Shown one piece after another: positions 20,132 to 28,827 of a stretch of DNA of 64,000 nt. The position numbers and the translations under genes are program-made. Each line of letters opens with the position of its first letter. Within the stretch, counting starts at the first letter, position 1. Source of the stretch: Chryseobacterium sp. G0162 (lineage in GTDB: Bacteria > Bacteroidota > Bacteroidia > Flavobacteriales > Weeksellaceae); the NCBI RefSeq assembly GCF_003815715.1, contig NZ_CP033922.1, positions 2,076,001-2,140,000 of the forward strand, in the 5' to 3' direction. The notes beneath the pieces are model-generated. The model was not told the DNA's origin and did not search any database. It saw only the letters and a program-made list of their open reading frames with translations.

Positions 20132-20598
20132 TACACCCTTTAGCTGACGTACAGTCTCAAAATATAGGCGAAGGAACTTCTGTATGGCAATTCTGTGTCA
20201 TTTTAAAAGGCGCCAAAATCGGAAGTGGATGCAATATCAACTGCCAGGTCCTTATAGAAAATGAGGTTACTATTGGAGATAATGTCACCATCAAACCCGG
20301 AGTTCAGATTTGGGATGGTGTAGATCTTGAAGACAATGTATTCATCGGACCTAATGTAACTTTTACCAACGACCTTTTTCCAAAATCTAAAAATAAAAAT
20401 TTCACATTAGAAAAAACTTTGGTAAAAAAAGGAGCCTCGATTGGTGCCAATGCGACTATTTTAGCTGGAGTTACGATAGGTGAAAATGCATTAATCGGTG
20501 CAGGCAGCGTAGTGACCAAAAATGTTCCCGATAATGAAATATGGGTGGGAAACCCTGCAAAATTTTTAAAGAATAATAACAATGATAAAGTTTCTTGA
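20128..20598 (+). CDS. fdtC: dTDP-3-amino-3,6-dideoxyhexose N-acetyltransferase (left-handed beta-helix)
   Basis: The 156-residue protein is built of hexapeptide repeats ([47 protein letters not shown]), with the family segment [13 protein letters not shown]. Related enzymes N-acetylate amino sugars from acetyl-CoA. Its place between the ketoisomerase and the aminotransferase argues for FdtC or QdtC function at the 3-amino group. It overlaps the next gene by 17 bases. Confidence 0.85.
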   Translation: MIHPLADVQSQNIGEGTSVWQFCVILKGAKIGSGCNINCQVLIENEVTIGDNVTIKPGVQIWDGVDLEDNVFIGPNVTFTNDLFPKSKNKNFTLEKTLVKKGASIGANATILAGVTIGENALIGAGSVVTKNVPDNEIWVGNPAKFLKNNNNDKVS

Positions 20599-21682
20599 TT
20601 TACAAAAAGTTAATCTCAAATACCAACAGGAAATAGAAAGTGCCTTATTACAGACATTCAGATCAGGATGGTATCTTTTAGGAGAAAAAACCAAAGCTTT
20701 TGAAACTAATTTGGCACAATATATCGGATCAAAACATGTTATTGGAGTAGCCAACGGATTGGATGCTTTACGCCTTATTCTTCGTGCTTACATAGAATTA
20801 GGCATCATGAAAGCAGGAGACGAAATCCTTGTTCCTTCCAACACTTACATCGCTTCTATACTGGCTGTTTCTGATAACGGATTAGTACCTGTATTAATAG
20901 AACCGGAACTCAATACCTATAATATTGATATTGCTAAAATTGAAGAAAAAATCACCCCAAAAACAAAAGGAATTCTTATTGTTCACCTTCAGGGAAGAAT
21001 TGTTTTCTCAGATCAGCTTAAAGAAATTGCTCAGAAATACCATTTAAAAATCATTGAAGACAATGCCCAGGCTATAGGGGCAGAGTGGAATGGTATAAAA
21101 TCCGGAAATCTTGGAGATGCTGCCGGATTCAGCTTTTATCCGGGAAAAAACTTAGGAGCTTTAGGAGATGCAGGGGCTGTAACAACTAATGATGATGAGC
21201 TAGCCAAAGCTATCAGAGCATTGGCTAATTATGGTTCCAATCAAAAATATGTAAACATTTATCAGGGGTTAAATTCCAGACTCGATGAACTTCAGTCAGC
21301 AGTGTTAGACATCAAGCTGAAATATATTGATGATGAAAACAATGCAAGAAGATTTATCGCAAAAAGATTTATTGAAGAAATCAACAATCCTGCGATCATC
21401 CTTCCTGAGTATCCTGAAAATGAAAATGAGCATGTATGGCATGTTTTCGTAATCAGGACCCAAAGAAGAGATGAACTTCAGGCTTATCTTACAGAACATG
21501 GAATACAAACCATTATCCACTATCCTATTCCTCCTCATCATCAGGAAGCATATAAAGAGTGGAAAGATCTTTCTTTTCCTATAAGCGAAAAAATTCATGC
21601 GGAAGTGTTAAGTCTGCCAATTTCATCTGTTTTAGAAGAAGAGGAAGTCCTGGCAATTATTGAAACGGTAAATAAATTTTAA
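20582..21682 (+). CDS. fdtB: PLP-dependent sugar aminotransferase (FdtB/QdtB type)
   Basis: This 366-residue DegT/DnrJ/EryC1/StrS protein has the PLP lysine in [19 protein letters not shown] (Lys189) and the DNAQA motif at 160-164. It would transfer an amino group to C3 of the dTDP-3-keto-6-deoxyhexose made by the isomerase. The product is then acetylated to dTDP-Fuc3NAc or dTDP-Qui3NAc. It is translationally coupled to the acetyltransferase gene by overlap. Confidence 0.9.
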   Translation: MIKFLDLQKVNLKYQQEIESALLQTFRSGWYLLGEKTKAFETNLAQYIGSKHVIGVANGLDALRLILRAYIELGIMKAGDEILVPSNTYIASILAVSDNGLVPVLIEPELNTYNIDIAKIEEKITPKTKGILIVHLQGRIVFSDQLKEIAQKYHLKIIEDNAQAIGAEWNGIKSGNLGDAAGFSFYPGKNLGALGDAGAVTTNDDELAKAIRALANYGSNQKYVNIYQGLNSRLDELQSAVLDIKLKYIDDENNARRFIAKRFIEEINNPAIILPEYPENENEHVWHVFVIRTQRRDELQAYLTEHGIQTIIHYPIPPHHQEAYKEWKDLSFPISEKIHAEVLSLPISSVLEEEEVLAIIETVNKF

Positions 21683-22579
21683 ATGGAACAACCCTTAGTA
21701 ACAGTTGTCGTAGTTTCTTATAATCAATCACAGTTTATAAAAGAAAATTTAGATAGCATAAAAAATCAAACCTACAAAAACATCCAGTTAATTGTAGGCG
21801 ATGATGCTTCTCCGGATCATTCAGTAGAAGTTTTTGAACAATGGTTACAGGAAAACAACTATCCTGCAGAAAAAAACTTCCATACTAAAAATACAGGCTT
21901 ACCCACAATGCTTAATGAGTGCCTTGATTTGGCTAAAGGGAAATATATAAAAATCATTGCTGCAGACGATTTCCTACACCCTGAATCCCTTGAAAAATCA
22001 GTATATACCCTTGAAAAACTGGGAAATGAATATGGAATGTCTTTTTCTCATACCCATGCTGTAAATAACGACAGCCAGATTATTGAGGATATTGCTGACT
22101 ATGATGCATTGGGAAATATAGACCCTTATATTTTCAGAGAAGAACTATTAAAAGGAAATAGAATTGCAGCGCTCACCGTCTTATTAAGAACAGACGTTGT
22201 AAGGGAAACCGGAAAATATGATTCACAGTTTATTATAGAAGATTATTATCGATGGCTCAAGGTCAGTCAAAAATATTTAATTGCCTATATTCCTGAAAAG
22301 CTGGCATATTACAGGCTTCATGCTGACAATATTTCAAAAGTAAAGGCAGACAGAATCGAAATGGAGGCAGCTACACTTCAGATGATGTTTGATAAAAAAG
22401 GAGTTTCGAGAGGAAGCATCAATCATATTACTCAAAAATTATATCAATCTGGAACTCAACTACCTGAGGAATATATCAACGCTTATCATGCATATCCGTT
22501 TCGGTCAAAAAAACTGGACTTTGCAATAAAAAAGAATCTTCCTGTTTCTTTGTATAAGATTTTAAAGAAAGTTATGTAA
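21683..22579 (+). CDS. Family 2 glycosyltransferase
   Basis: The start codon follows directly on the stop of the aminotransferase gene. The 298-residue protein has the GT2 features VTVVVVSYNQSQFIKENLDS, VGDDASPDHS and an AADDF metal-binding motif, with EDYYRWLKVS further on as the likely catalytic-base region. No membrane helix is seen. By position it could transfer the 3-acetamido sugar made by the preceding genes. Confidence 0.88.
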   Translation: MEQPLVTVVVVSYNQSQFIKENLDSIKNQTYKNIQLIVGDDASPDHSVEVFEQWLQENNYPAEKNFHTKNTGLPTMLNECLDLAKGKYIKIIAADDFLHPESLEKSVYTLEKLGNEYGMSFSHTHAVNNDSQIIEDIADYDALGNIDPYIFREELLKGNRIAALTVLLRTDVVRETGKYDSQFIIEDYYRWLKVSQKYLIAYIPEKLAYYRLHADNISKVKADRIEMEAATLQMMFDKKGVSRGSINHITQKLYQSGTQLPEEYINAYHAYPFRSKKLDFAIKKNLPVSLYKILKKVM

Positions 22580-22646
22580 GATCAATTCTTTAATCTCAAC
22601 CATACTTTCTTGTTGTTATCTATGTGTAACGGATATAAGAACTGAG

Positions 22647-22840
22647 GTATGATGCATTGGAAGATGTAAATACTTTATATGTATTACTGCAGAATAATCT
22701 GGGTTCAAAAATTTAAACTTTGAACTGATAGTAAGGAAAATAAGGTTATTTTTGACAAAGGGAATATCTATTCATTTGAAATCCCGGGATAAAAAAAGTT
22801 TCATTATAAAAGTATAAGTAGAAAAGCAATTACAAAATAA
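22647..22840 (+). pseudogene. Decayed duplicate of the 3' end of ugd
   Basis: The stretch aligns with 16164-16357 in the same order. Examples are YDALEDV followed by a stop, then NKVIFDKGNIYSFEIPG, a stop, and HYKSISRKAITK with its stop. The intact gene has NKVIFDGRNMYPLEIPQ and YYKSIGRKTITK. Stops and a small deletion between the blocks remove any function. The ancestor of this copy was followed by rmlB, as in the live locus. Confidence 0.85.
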
Positions 22841-22843
22841 GAA

Positions 22844-22972
22844 ATGGAAAATATCATGATTACAGGCATAGCAGAATTCATTGAATCCTATATTGTAGAA
22901 GAATTTATAAAAAATCATTCGGAAAATATAACCATTACTCCTGAGATGCCTGCCTATACTGAGTATTTATAA
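22844..22972 (+). pseudogene. Decayed duplicate of the 5' end of rmlB
   Basis: It begins three bases after the ugd remnant, as in the live copy (four bases there). It encodes MENIMITGIAEFIES, then IVEEFIKNHSENITIT, against MKNIIITGGAGFIGS and VVREFVKNNPESLIIN in RmlB. The Rossmann glycines are lost (GIAEFIES) and a stop comes after 42 codons. The similarity ends at about codon 42, where sequence like that downstream of rmlA follows. Confidence 0.85.
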
Positions 22973-23015
22973 ACTTTGCAAAATAATTACATTATAGAGT
23001 CAATAATTTTTATAC
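22965..23015 (+). repeat. Degraded copy of the post-rmlA terminator region
   Basis: ATTTATAAACTTT is identical to 18433-18445. It is followed, in the same order as at 18446-18478, by CAAA, TTATAG, CAATA and a T-run, with a few inserted bases. The hairpin can no longer form well. This suggests an internal deletion from rmlB codon 42 through the end of rmlA. The remaining gap to 23128 is AT-rich without a gene. Confidence 0.55.
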
Positions 23016-23128
23016 ATAATAACAACACCAATATATTAGTTATTATTTTTAGTTTTATATAATCAATAATTTACAGACTAAAAAAATGGTAAAAATTAAT
23101 TATTATAAATTTGTTAAAACTTACACAG

Positions 23129-23977
23129 ATGAATGAACCACAACAAAAGTGGACGGAAACCATTGAAGCAGACCATTCTTTATTTAATCTAAAACTAAAA
23201 GAAGTTTGGCACTACAAAGATTTAATTTACATGTTTGTAAAGAGAGACTTCATATCCAGTTTCAAGCAAACCATTTTAGGACCAATCTGGTTTTTTATAA
23301 ATCCCATCTTTACAACGATTACTTACCTTATTATTTTTGGGAGATTTGCTAAGTTACCTACAGATGGAGCTCCCGGTATCATATTTTATCTCTCCGGAGT
23401 TACTTTATGGAATTATTTTTCAGGCGCATTGCTGGGAACTACGGCGACTTTTACAGGAAACGCCAATATCTTTGGTAAAGTTTACTTCCCAAGATTAGTA
23501 ACTCCCATTTCAATTGTCATTTCAAACCTGATGCGTTTAAGTGTTCAGTTTATCCTATTTCTTATGGTATGGGTATACTATCTTGTTAATCATGAGGTTT
23601 CTCCTAACTGGTGGATCCTGGCAACTCCATTTTTATTAGTTCTGATGGCCCTTTTTGCACTTGGTGTTGGAATGATATTCTCTGCACTTACTACAAAATA
23701 TAAAGATTTAAGTATGCTTTTAACATTCGGTATCAGCTTATATATGTATGCTACACCGGTTATTTATCCTGTATCAATGCTTCCGGGATATTTCAAAAAG
23801 TTAGCAAAATTTAATCCATTGACAGGTATTTTTGAATGCTTCAAATATGGCTGGCTGGGCGTGGGAGATTTTTCTCCGGTTATGCTGGTTGCCAGTACTG
23901 TGATTATCTTACTTCTTCTTATGGTTGGAGTTGTTACTTTTAACAAGGTTGAAAAAACCTTTATGGACACAGTATAA
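23129..23977 (+). CDS. wzm: O-antigen/polysaccharide ABC exporter permease
   Basis: The 282-residue inner-membrane protein has about six hydrophobic segments and the ABC2-type exporter pattern, with an early LKEVWHYKDLIYMFVKRDF and then ILGPIWFFINPIFTTITYLI. The ATG at 23129 (MNEPQQKW) is chosen; a TTG at 23111 would add six residues. It exports a completed lipid-linked glycan together with the ATPase encoded next. Its presence indicates ABC-dependent rather than Wzy-dependent O-antigen assembly. Confidence 0.92.
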   Translation: MNEPQQKWTETIEADHSLFNLKLKEVWHYKDLIYMFVKRDFISSFKQTILGPIWFFINPIFTTITYLIIFGRFAKLPTDGAPGIIFYLSGVTLWNYFSGALLGTTATFTGNANIFGKVYFPRLVTPISIVISNLMRLSVQFILFLMVWVYYLVNHEVSPNWWILATPFLLVLMALFALGVGMIFSALTTKYKDLSMLLTFGISLYMYATPVIYPVSMLPGYFKKLAKFNPLTGIFECFKYGWLGVGDFSPVMLVASTVIILLLLMVGVVTFNKVEKTFMDTV

Positions 23978-24031
23978 AAACTATAGCATTGGATATAAAA
24001 ACACTTGAGTAAAAATTTAAATCACAAAAAC

Positions 24032-25282
24032 ATGTTAGCTTTAAAAGCAGAAAATATATCAAAACAATATCGTCTTGGAGAAGTGGGAACCGGGACTTTA
24101 TCCCATGACCTCAACAGATTTTGGCATAAAGTAAGAGGTAAGGAAGATCCTTATCTAAAAATTGGTGAAGCCAATGACAGAACAACCAAAGGTGAATCTG
24201 ATTATGTATGGTCCCTCCGTGATATCAATTTTGAGATTAACCAGGGAGATGCTGTGGGGATCATAGGGAGAAACGGAGCTGGAAAATCTACTCTTCTCAA
24301 ACTTTTAAGTAAAGTAACAAAACCTACCACTGGAAAAATTTATACCAATGGAAGAATTGCATCTTTATTAGAAGTGGGAACCGGATTTCACCCGGAAATG
24401 ACTGGTCGTGAGAATGTGTTCTTGAATGGCGCTATCCTTGGGATGACCAAAAAAGAAATCAAGCGTAAGTTTGATGAAATTGTAGATTTCTCAGGAGTTG
24501 AAAGATATATAGATACCCCTGTAAAAAGATATTCTTCCGGAATGTATGTGCGTCTTGCTTTTGCTGTTGCTGCTCACCTGGAATCTGAAATATTAGTCGT
24601 TGACGAAGTTTTAGCCGTAGGTGATGCTGAATTTCAGAAGAAATGTTTGGGGAAAATGGGAGATGTTACCAAAGGAGAAGGCCGAACTATTTTGTTTGTA
24701 AGTCATAATATGGCTGCTGTAAAAACCCTTTGTAACAACGGTATCTTATTAGAGAAAGGAATGGTAAAATATTCAGGGAATATCGATAAATGTGTAAGCT
24801 ATTATCTCGGAAATTCCAAAGAAAATGAATATATAAAAACCTTTGATATTGGAAGCGAGAACGTAAGAATCCAAAGAGTTACCGTGAAAAACGCTGGCTC
24901 AGATGATTTTAAGAATTTATATGAAAACCAGGCAATAGAATTAATCACAGATATTAATGTTCTTTCAAATAATCCGGGAAGATATCATTTGACCTATGTT
25001 TTGAATAATGAACAGGGAGAACCTCTTTTTTCTCTTTCTCATTTTGAACAATTTGGACTAAAACCCGGACATAATAAAATAAAATGCACTTTCCCGGCAA
25101 AATATTTTCAGTCAGGTAACTATTATTTGAGTTTATACATTATTGAAGATGCTTTAAGAGCAGATTTTATTGAATCTGATATATTTACATTTATAGTTGA
25201 AGATACTCCAAGGGAACTAGGCGACTGGATGGGTCGTGAACCTGGATATATTCGCCCGACCTTCAACTGGACCTTAGATTAA
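24032..25282 (+). CDS. wzt: O-antigen/polysaccharide ABC exporter ATPase with C-terminal glycan-binding domain
   Basis: The 416-residue protein has Walker A GRNGAGKST at about 79-87, the signature region RYSSGMYVRLAFAVA, and Walker B with ILVVDEVLAVGD. A C-terminal beta-rich region of about 140 residues (from roughly 275) matches the Wzt carbohydrate-binding domain, which reads the chain end in ABC-dependent O-antigen export. A TTG at 24005 would add nine residues. The pair wzm-wzt is separated by 54 bases. Confidence 0.92.
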   Translation: MLALKAENISKQYRLGEVGTGTLSHDLNRFWHKVRGKEDPYLKIGEANDRTTKGESDYVWSLRDINFEINQGDAVGIIGRNGAGKSTLLKLLSKVTKPTTGKIYTNGRIASLLEVGTGFHPEMTGRENVFLNGAILGMTKKEIKRKFDEIVDFSGVERYIDTPVKRYSSGMYVRLAFAVAAHLESEILVVDEVLAVGDAEFQKKCLGKMGDVTKGEGRTILFVSHNMAAVKTLCNNGILLEKGMVKYSGNIDKCVSYYLGNSKENEYIKTFDIGSENVRIQRVTVKNAGSDDFKNLYENQAIELITDINVLSNNPGRYHLTYVLNNEQGEPLFSLSHFEQFGLKPGHNKIKCTFPAKYFQSGNYYLSLYIIEDALRADFIESDIFTFIVEDTPRELGDWMGREPGYIRPTFNWTLD

Positions 25283-25292
25283 AATTAAAAAG

Positions 25293-26069
25293 ATGAAAGA
25301 TTTATTACAAAAAATAGCCAACAAAGTAGGCTATACAATCATTAAGAACGACACTTATGATAGTATGGTCCAAAGAAGTAAAAAAGCAGCAGTTGCAAAC
25401 GAGAAAAATGACCTGCTGAATAAATTTTATGCAACCCTGAAAGCATTAAACTTTCAGCCTAATTTTATTGTTGATATTGGGGCGAATACCGGAACATGGA
25501 CAAGAGAGGCTTTAAAACAATTCCCTGACTCTTCCTATCTTCTTATAGAACCACAGGAAAGGCTTTCAGCAAATTTTCAAGACTTGCTGCAAAATCCTAA
25601 AATCAAATATTTACCTGTGGGAGTTGGAGATAAAAATGATATCTTAAAATTCACAATAGTTGATAGAGATGACAGTTGCTCTTTTATTTATTCAGAAGAG
25701 GAAGCTGCCAAAATGGGATATGAGCAAATTGAAGTTCCTATCAAAACTCTGAGTTCCATTATCAAGGAAAATAATCTTGATTATCCTGACATTGTAAAAA
25801 TTGACGCTGAAGGACTGGACCTGGAAGTGATTGATGGTGCCTCCGATTTATTTGGAAAAACAGAAGTGTTTATGGTAGAAGCAGGCGTTCAGGTTAAAGT
25901 GTATAAAAACTCCTTATTGAGATTGGTCAACAAAATGGACGAAGCTGGATATGAGCTGTATGATATTACAGATTTAAACAGACCAATTGACATTCCTGTT
26001 TTATGGCTTGTAGAACTTGTCTTTGTAAAAAAAGGCGGTAAACTTACTCAATTTCCAATAAATCTATAA
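25293..26069 (+). CDS. FkbM-family methyltransferase
   Basis: The 258-residue protein has the SAM-binding motif VDIGANTGTW at 60-69 and the FkbM-type DIVKIDAEGLDLEVIDGA. Such enzymes methylate hydroxyl groups of sugars or other small molecules. It lies 10 bases after wzt, where enzymes that modify or cap the O-antigen end are often found. Whether it methylates the chain end read by the Wzt domain is an inference. Confidence 0.85.
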   Translation: MKDLLQKIANKVGYTIIKNDTYDSMVQRSKKAAVANEKNDLLNKFYATLKALNFQPNFIVDIGANTGTWTREALKQFPDSSYLLIEPQERLSANFQDLLQNPKIKYLPVGVGDKNDILKFTIVDRDDSCSFIYSEEEAAKMGYEQIEVPIKTLSSIIKENNLDYPDIVKIDAEGLDLEVIDGASDLFGKTEVFMVEAGVQVKVYKNSLLRLVNKMDEAGYELYDITDLNRPIDIPVLWLVELVFVKKGGKLTQFPINL

Positions 26070-26071
26070 TT

Positions 26072-27154
26072 ATGATTCCTGTAACAAAACCTTTTCTTCC
26101 CCCGAAGGAAGAGTATGATGCATATTTAGAAGGTATCTGGAAAAGAAACTGGCTTACCAATATGGGACCACTGGCCAGTCAGCTTGAAATGGAACTTAAA
26201 GATCATCTTAAGTTACAGCATCTCCTTTTTGTCACTAACGGAACTGTTGCTATACAAATGGCGATAAAAGCGTTGGAAATTACAGGAGAGATCATTACGA
26301 CTCCTTTCTCTTTTATTGCAACTACCAGTACTATCGTCTGGGAAGGATGTACGCCGGTTTTTGTAGATATTGACCCAAAAAGTTTATGTATAGATCCAAA
26401 GAAAATAGAGGAAGCTATCACAGAAAACACCCAGGCAATTCTTGCTACTCATGTTTATGGAAACCCTTGTGATGTGGATGCAATAGAAGCCATTGCTAAA
26501 AAGCATAATTTAAAAGTCATTTATGATGCAGCCCATGCTTTTGGAGTAAAAATAAATGGGAGATCTATTTTTGAATATGGAGATATTTCTACCTGTTCAT
26601 TACATGCTACCAAACTTTATCATACTATCGAAGGTGGATTATTAGTTACCAAGAAACCTGAGCTTTTAAAAAAATTAGCCTCCATAAGGAATTTTGGAAT
26701 TTCCGGGTATGATTCCTTTTCTGATCTGGGAATCAATGGGAAAAATTCAGAATTTCATGCGGCAATGGGATTAGCTAATCTAAAATATATCACCCAAATT
26801 CACGAAAAAAGAAAGGCTCTTTCAGAATTGTATGACGAAAAGCTTAAAACACTAAAGGCTGTAAAACCCCTATGGCATGCCAAGGCCACTGAGAATTACC
26901 CGTACTATCCTATTGTTTTAGAAAGTGAAGAACTTTTATTAAAATTAAAAAAAGAGATGGATAGCCATGAGGTATTCACACGCAGATACTTTTATCCAAG
27001 TTTAGCCTCAGCTTTACCTTATCTTCCAAAATTAGAATTACCTATTACTGAAGATATTTCTAAAAGATCTTTATGTCTTCCGCTTTACTATGATATGACT
27101 TTTGAAGAAGTTGAATTCATTTCAAGATTGATGCTAAGAATCCAAAATAATTAG
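26072..27154 (+). CDS. PLP-dependent sugar aminotransferase (DegT family, second copy)
   Basis: The 360-residue protein has the PLP lysine in SLHATKLYHTIEGGL (Lys181), the YDAAHAFG motif at 151-158, and a typical N-terminus (MIPVTKPFLPP). The HATK-type motif resembles enzymes that aminate 4-keto-6-deoxy sugars (VioA-like), so a dTDP-4-amino-4,6-dideoxyhexose is a likely product. It differs clearly from the FdtB-type enzyme in this window. The gene is tightly packed with its neighbours (2 and 1 bases). Confidence 0.88.
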   Translation: MIPVTKPFLPPKEEYDAYLEGIWKRNWLTNMGPLASQLEMELKDHLKLQHLLFVTNGTVAIQMAIKALEITGEIITTPFSFIATTSTIVWEGCTPVFVDIDPKSLCIDPKKIEEAITENTQAILATHVYGNPCDVDAIEAIAKKHNLKVIYDAAHAFGVKINGRSIFEYGDISTCSLHATKLYHTIEGGLLVTKKPELLKKLASIRNFGISGYDSFSDLGINGKNSEFHAAMGLANLKYITQIHEKRKALSELYDEKLKTLKAVKPLWHAKATENYPYYPIVLESEELLLKLKKEMDSHEVFTRRYFYPSLASALPYLPKLELPITEDISKRSLCLPLYYDMTFEEVEFISRLMLRIQNN

Positions 27155-27155
27155 T

Positions 27156-27872
27156 ATGAAAACAGCAATAATGCAGCCCTATTTTATGCCCTATATAGGC
27201 TATTTAAGTCTTATTAAGCATTCTGATCTGTTTATTTTGTTTGATCCTGTACAATTCATCAGACATGGATGGATAGAAAGAAACAGAATCCTTAAGCAGA
27301 ACGAGGGCTGGTTATATATACAGGTTCCGCTAGTAAAAAGTGGCAGAGACACTTTAATTAAGGAGTGTCTGATTGATAATTCTCAAGATTGGAAAGGTAA
27401 AATTCTGTCTCAGTTACAGATTTATAAAAAACAAGCTCCTTACTATTATAAAACAGTCCAGCTACTGAAGGAAATATTTGAAGGAGAATATGATACGATT
27501 ACAGCATTGAATAAAGCTTCGCTGGAAAAAATATGTAATTATCTTGGTTTCCCGAAAGAACTTCCTGTATTCTCAGAAATGAATCTTGAAATAGAGGAAC
27601 CCAATAGTCCGGATGAATGGGCTTTAAATATATGTAAAAAACTGGATGGAAAGATTCATTATATCAACCCTATCGGAGGGTTGGAATTTTTTGATACAGA
27701 AAAATATACAAATCAGCATATTGATATTTCATTTCAGAAAATGATTCCGGTTCATTATGACCAAAAAAGAACACCTTTTGAATACGGATTATCAATCATT
27801 GATGTTATGATGTTTAATTCGCCTGAAGAGATTAATAATATGTTAGATCAATTTGAGCTGGTCAATGAATAA
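27156..27872 (+). CDS. WbqC-family protein
   Basis: The 238-residue protein starts MKTAIMQPYFMPYIGYLSLI, with HGWIERNRIL and YINPIGGLEFFD, all characteristic of the WbqC (WbmP) family found in O-antigen loci. The biochemical role is not firmly established; a link to amino-sugar acylation or amino-acid attachment has been suggested from context. Here it sits between two DegT-type genes, which supports a role in modifying the amino sugar. Confidence 0.85.
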   Translation: MKTAIMQPYFMPYIGYLSLIKHSDLFILFDPVQFIRHGWIERNRILKQNEGWLYIQVPLVKSGRDTLIKECLIDNSQDWKGKILSQLQIYKKQAPYYYKTVQLLKEIFEGEYDTITALNKASLEKICNYLGFPKELPVFSEMNLEIEEPNSPDEWALNICKKLDGKIHYINPIGGLEFFDTEKYTNQHIDISFQKMIPVHYDQKRTPFEYGLSIIDVMMFNSPEEINNMLDQFELVNE

Positions 27873-28827
27873 TAAAGCAATAGGAGGATATTTTGAACTT
27901 GAGCTGCCTGTTGGTAACTCAGATTTTGCAGGTAATAATTCTATTACTCTTAATTCTGCACGAAATTGCCTTGAGTATATTCTCCGTGCCCGGAAGAAGT
28001 CAAAAATTTATATTCCTTATTATACTTGTGATGTCATTTTAGAACCTATCCAAAAAATTAATCTTGAATATGAATTTTACGATGTGGATTCTAATCTGGA
28101 ACCTCTGTTCGATTACTCAACGATAAAAGAGAGTGAAGTTTTTTTATATACCAACTATTTTGGGATTAAAGATCTTTTTATTCAAGAGTTAATCCACAAG
28201 ATTCCCAATAATATCATTATTGATAATGCTCAGGCTCTGTTTGCTCCTGTAATAATGAATATTGATCAGTTCTACTCACCAAGAAAGTTTGTTGGGGTAG
28301 CTGATGGAGGATTTTTATACACTAATAAACATCTGAACATTGATTTTGAAAAAGATGAAAGTTACCAACGGATGAGCCATCTGTTGAAAAGAATAGATCT
28401 ATCTGCAGAAGAAGGGTATTCTGATTTCAGTGAAAATGATAAATCTTTGGAAAATCAGCCCATTAAGACCATGTCTAATCTGACAAAAAAAATGTTAACA
28501 GGCATTGATTATGATTATATAAAAAAGCACAGAAAAGAAAATTTTCTTTTTTTACATGAAGCGTTAAAAGAAAAAAATAGTCTTCCTATTGAATTATCCA
28601 AAGAGTCTGTTCCCATGGTATATCCTTTCAGGACTCAGGATAAAAAACTTAAACAAAAGCTCATCAGTGAAAGAATTTACTGCGCCACTTATTGGCCAAA
28701 TGTTTTAAACTGGTGTACGGAAGATAAGAACTCTCATATTTTAGCACAAGAAATAATAGCATTACCGATAGACCAGAGATATTCGGTTAATGAAATGAAA
28801 AAAATTTTAGAATGTATAATGTATTAA
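27865..28827 (+). CDS. Divergent DegT-like aminotransferase-fold protein
   Basis: The 320-residue protein shows DegT-type elements: an IIIDNAQALF motif (119-126) and a candidate PLP lysine in SPRKFVGVADGGFLYT (Lys141). It is about 40 residues shorter than the other two aminotransferases in the window and the surrounding sequence is divergent. The ATG at 27865 overlaps the WbqC gene by eight bases. It may be a working aminotransferase or a non-catalytic relative; the sequence alone does not decide. Confidence 0.65.
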   Translation: MNNKAIGGYFELELPVGNSDFAGNNSITLNSARNCLEYILRARKKSKIYIPYYTCDVILEPIQKINLEYEFYDVDSNLEPLFDYSTIKESEVFLYTNYFGIKDLFIQELIHKIPNNIIIDNAQALFAPVIMNIDQFYSPRKFVGVADGGFLYTNKHLNIDFEKDESYQRMSHLLKRIDLSAEEGYSDFSENDKSLENQPIKTMSNLTKKMLTGIDYDYIKKHRKENFLFLHEALKEKNSLPIELSKESVPMVYPFRTQDKKLKQKLISERIYCATYWPNVLNWCTEDKNSHILAQEIIALPIDQRYSVNEMKKILECIMY

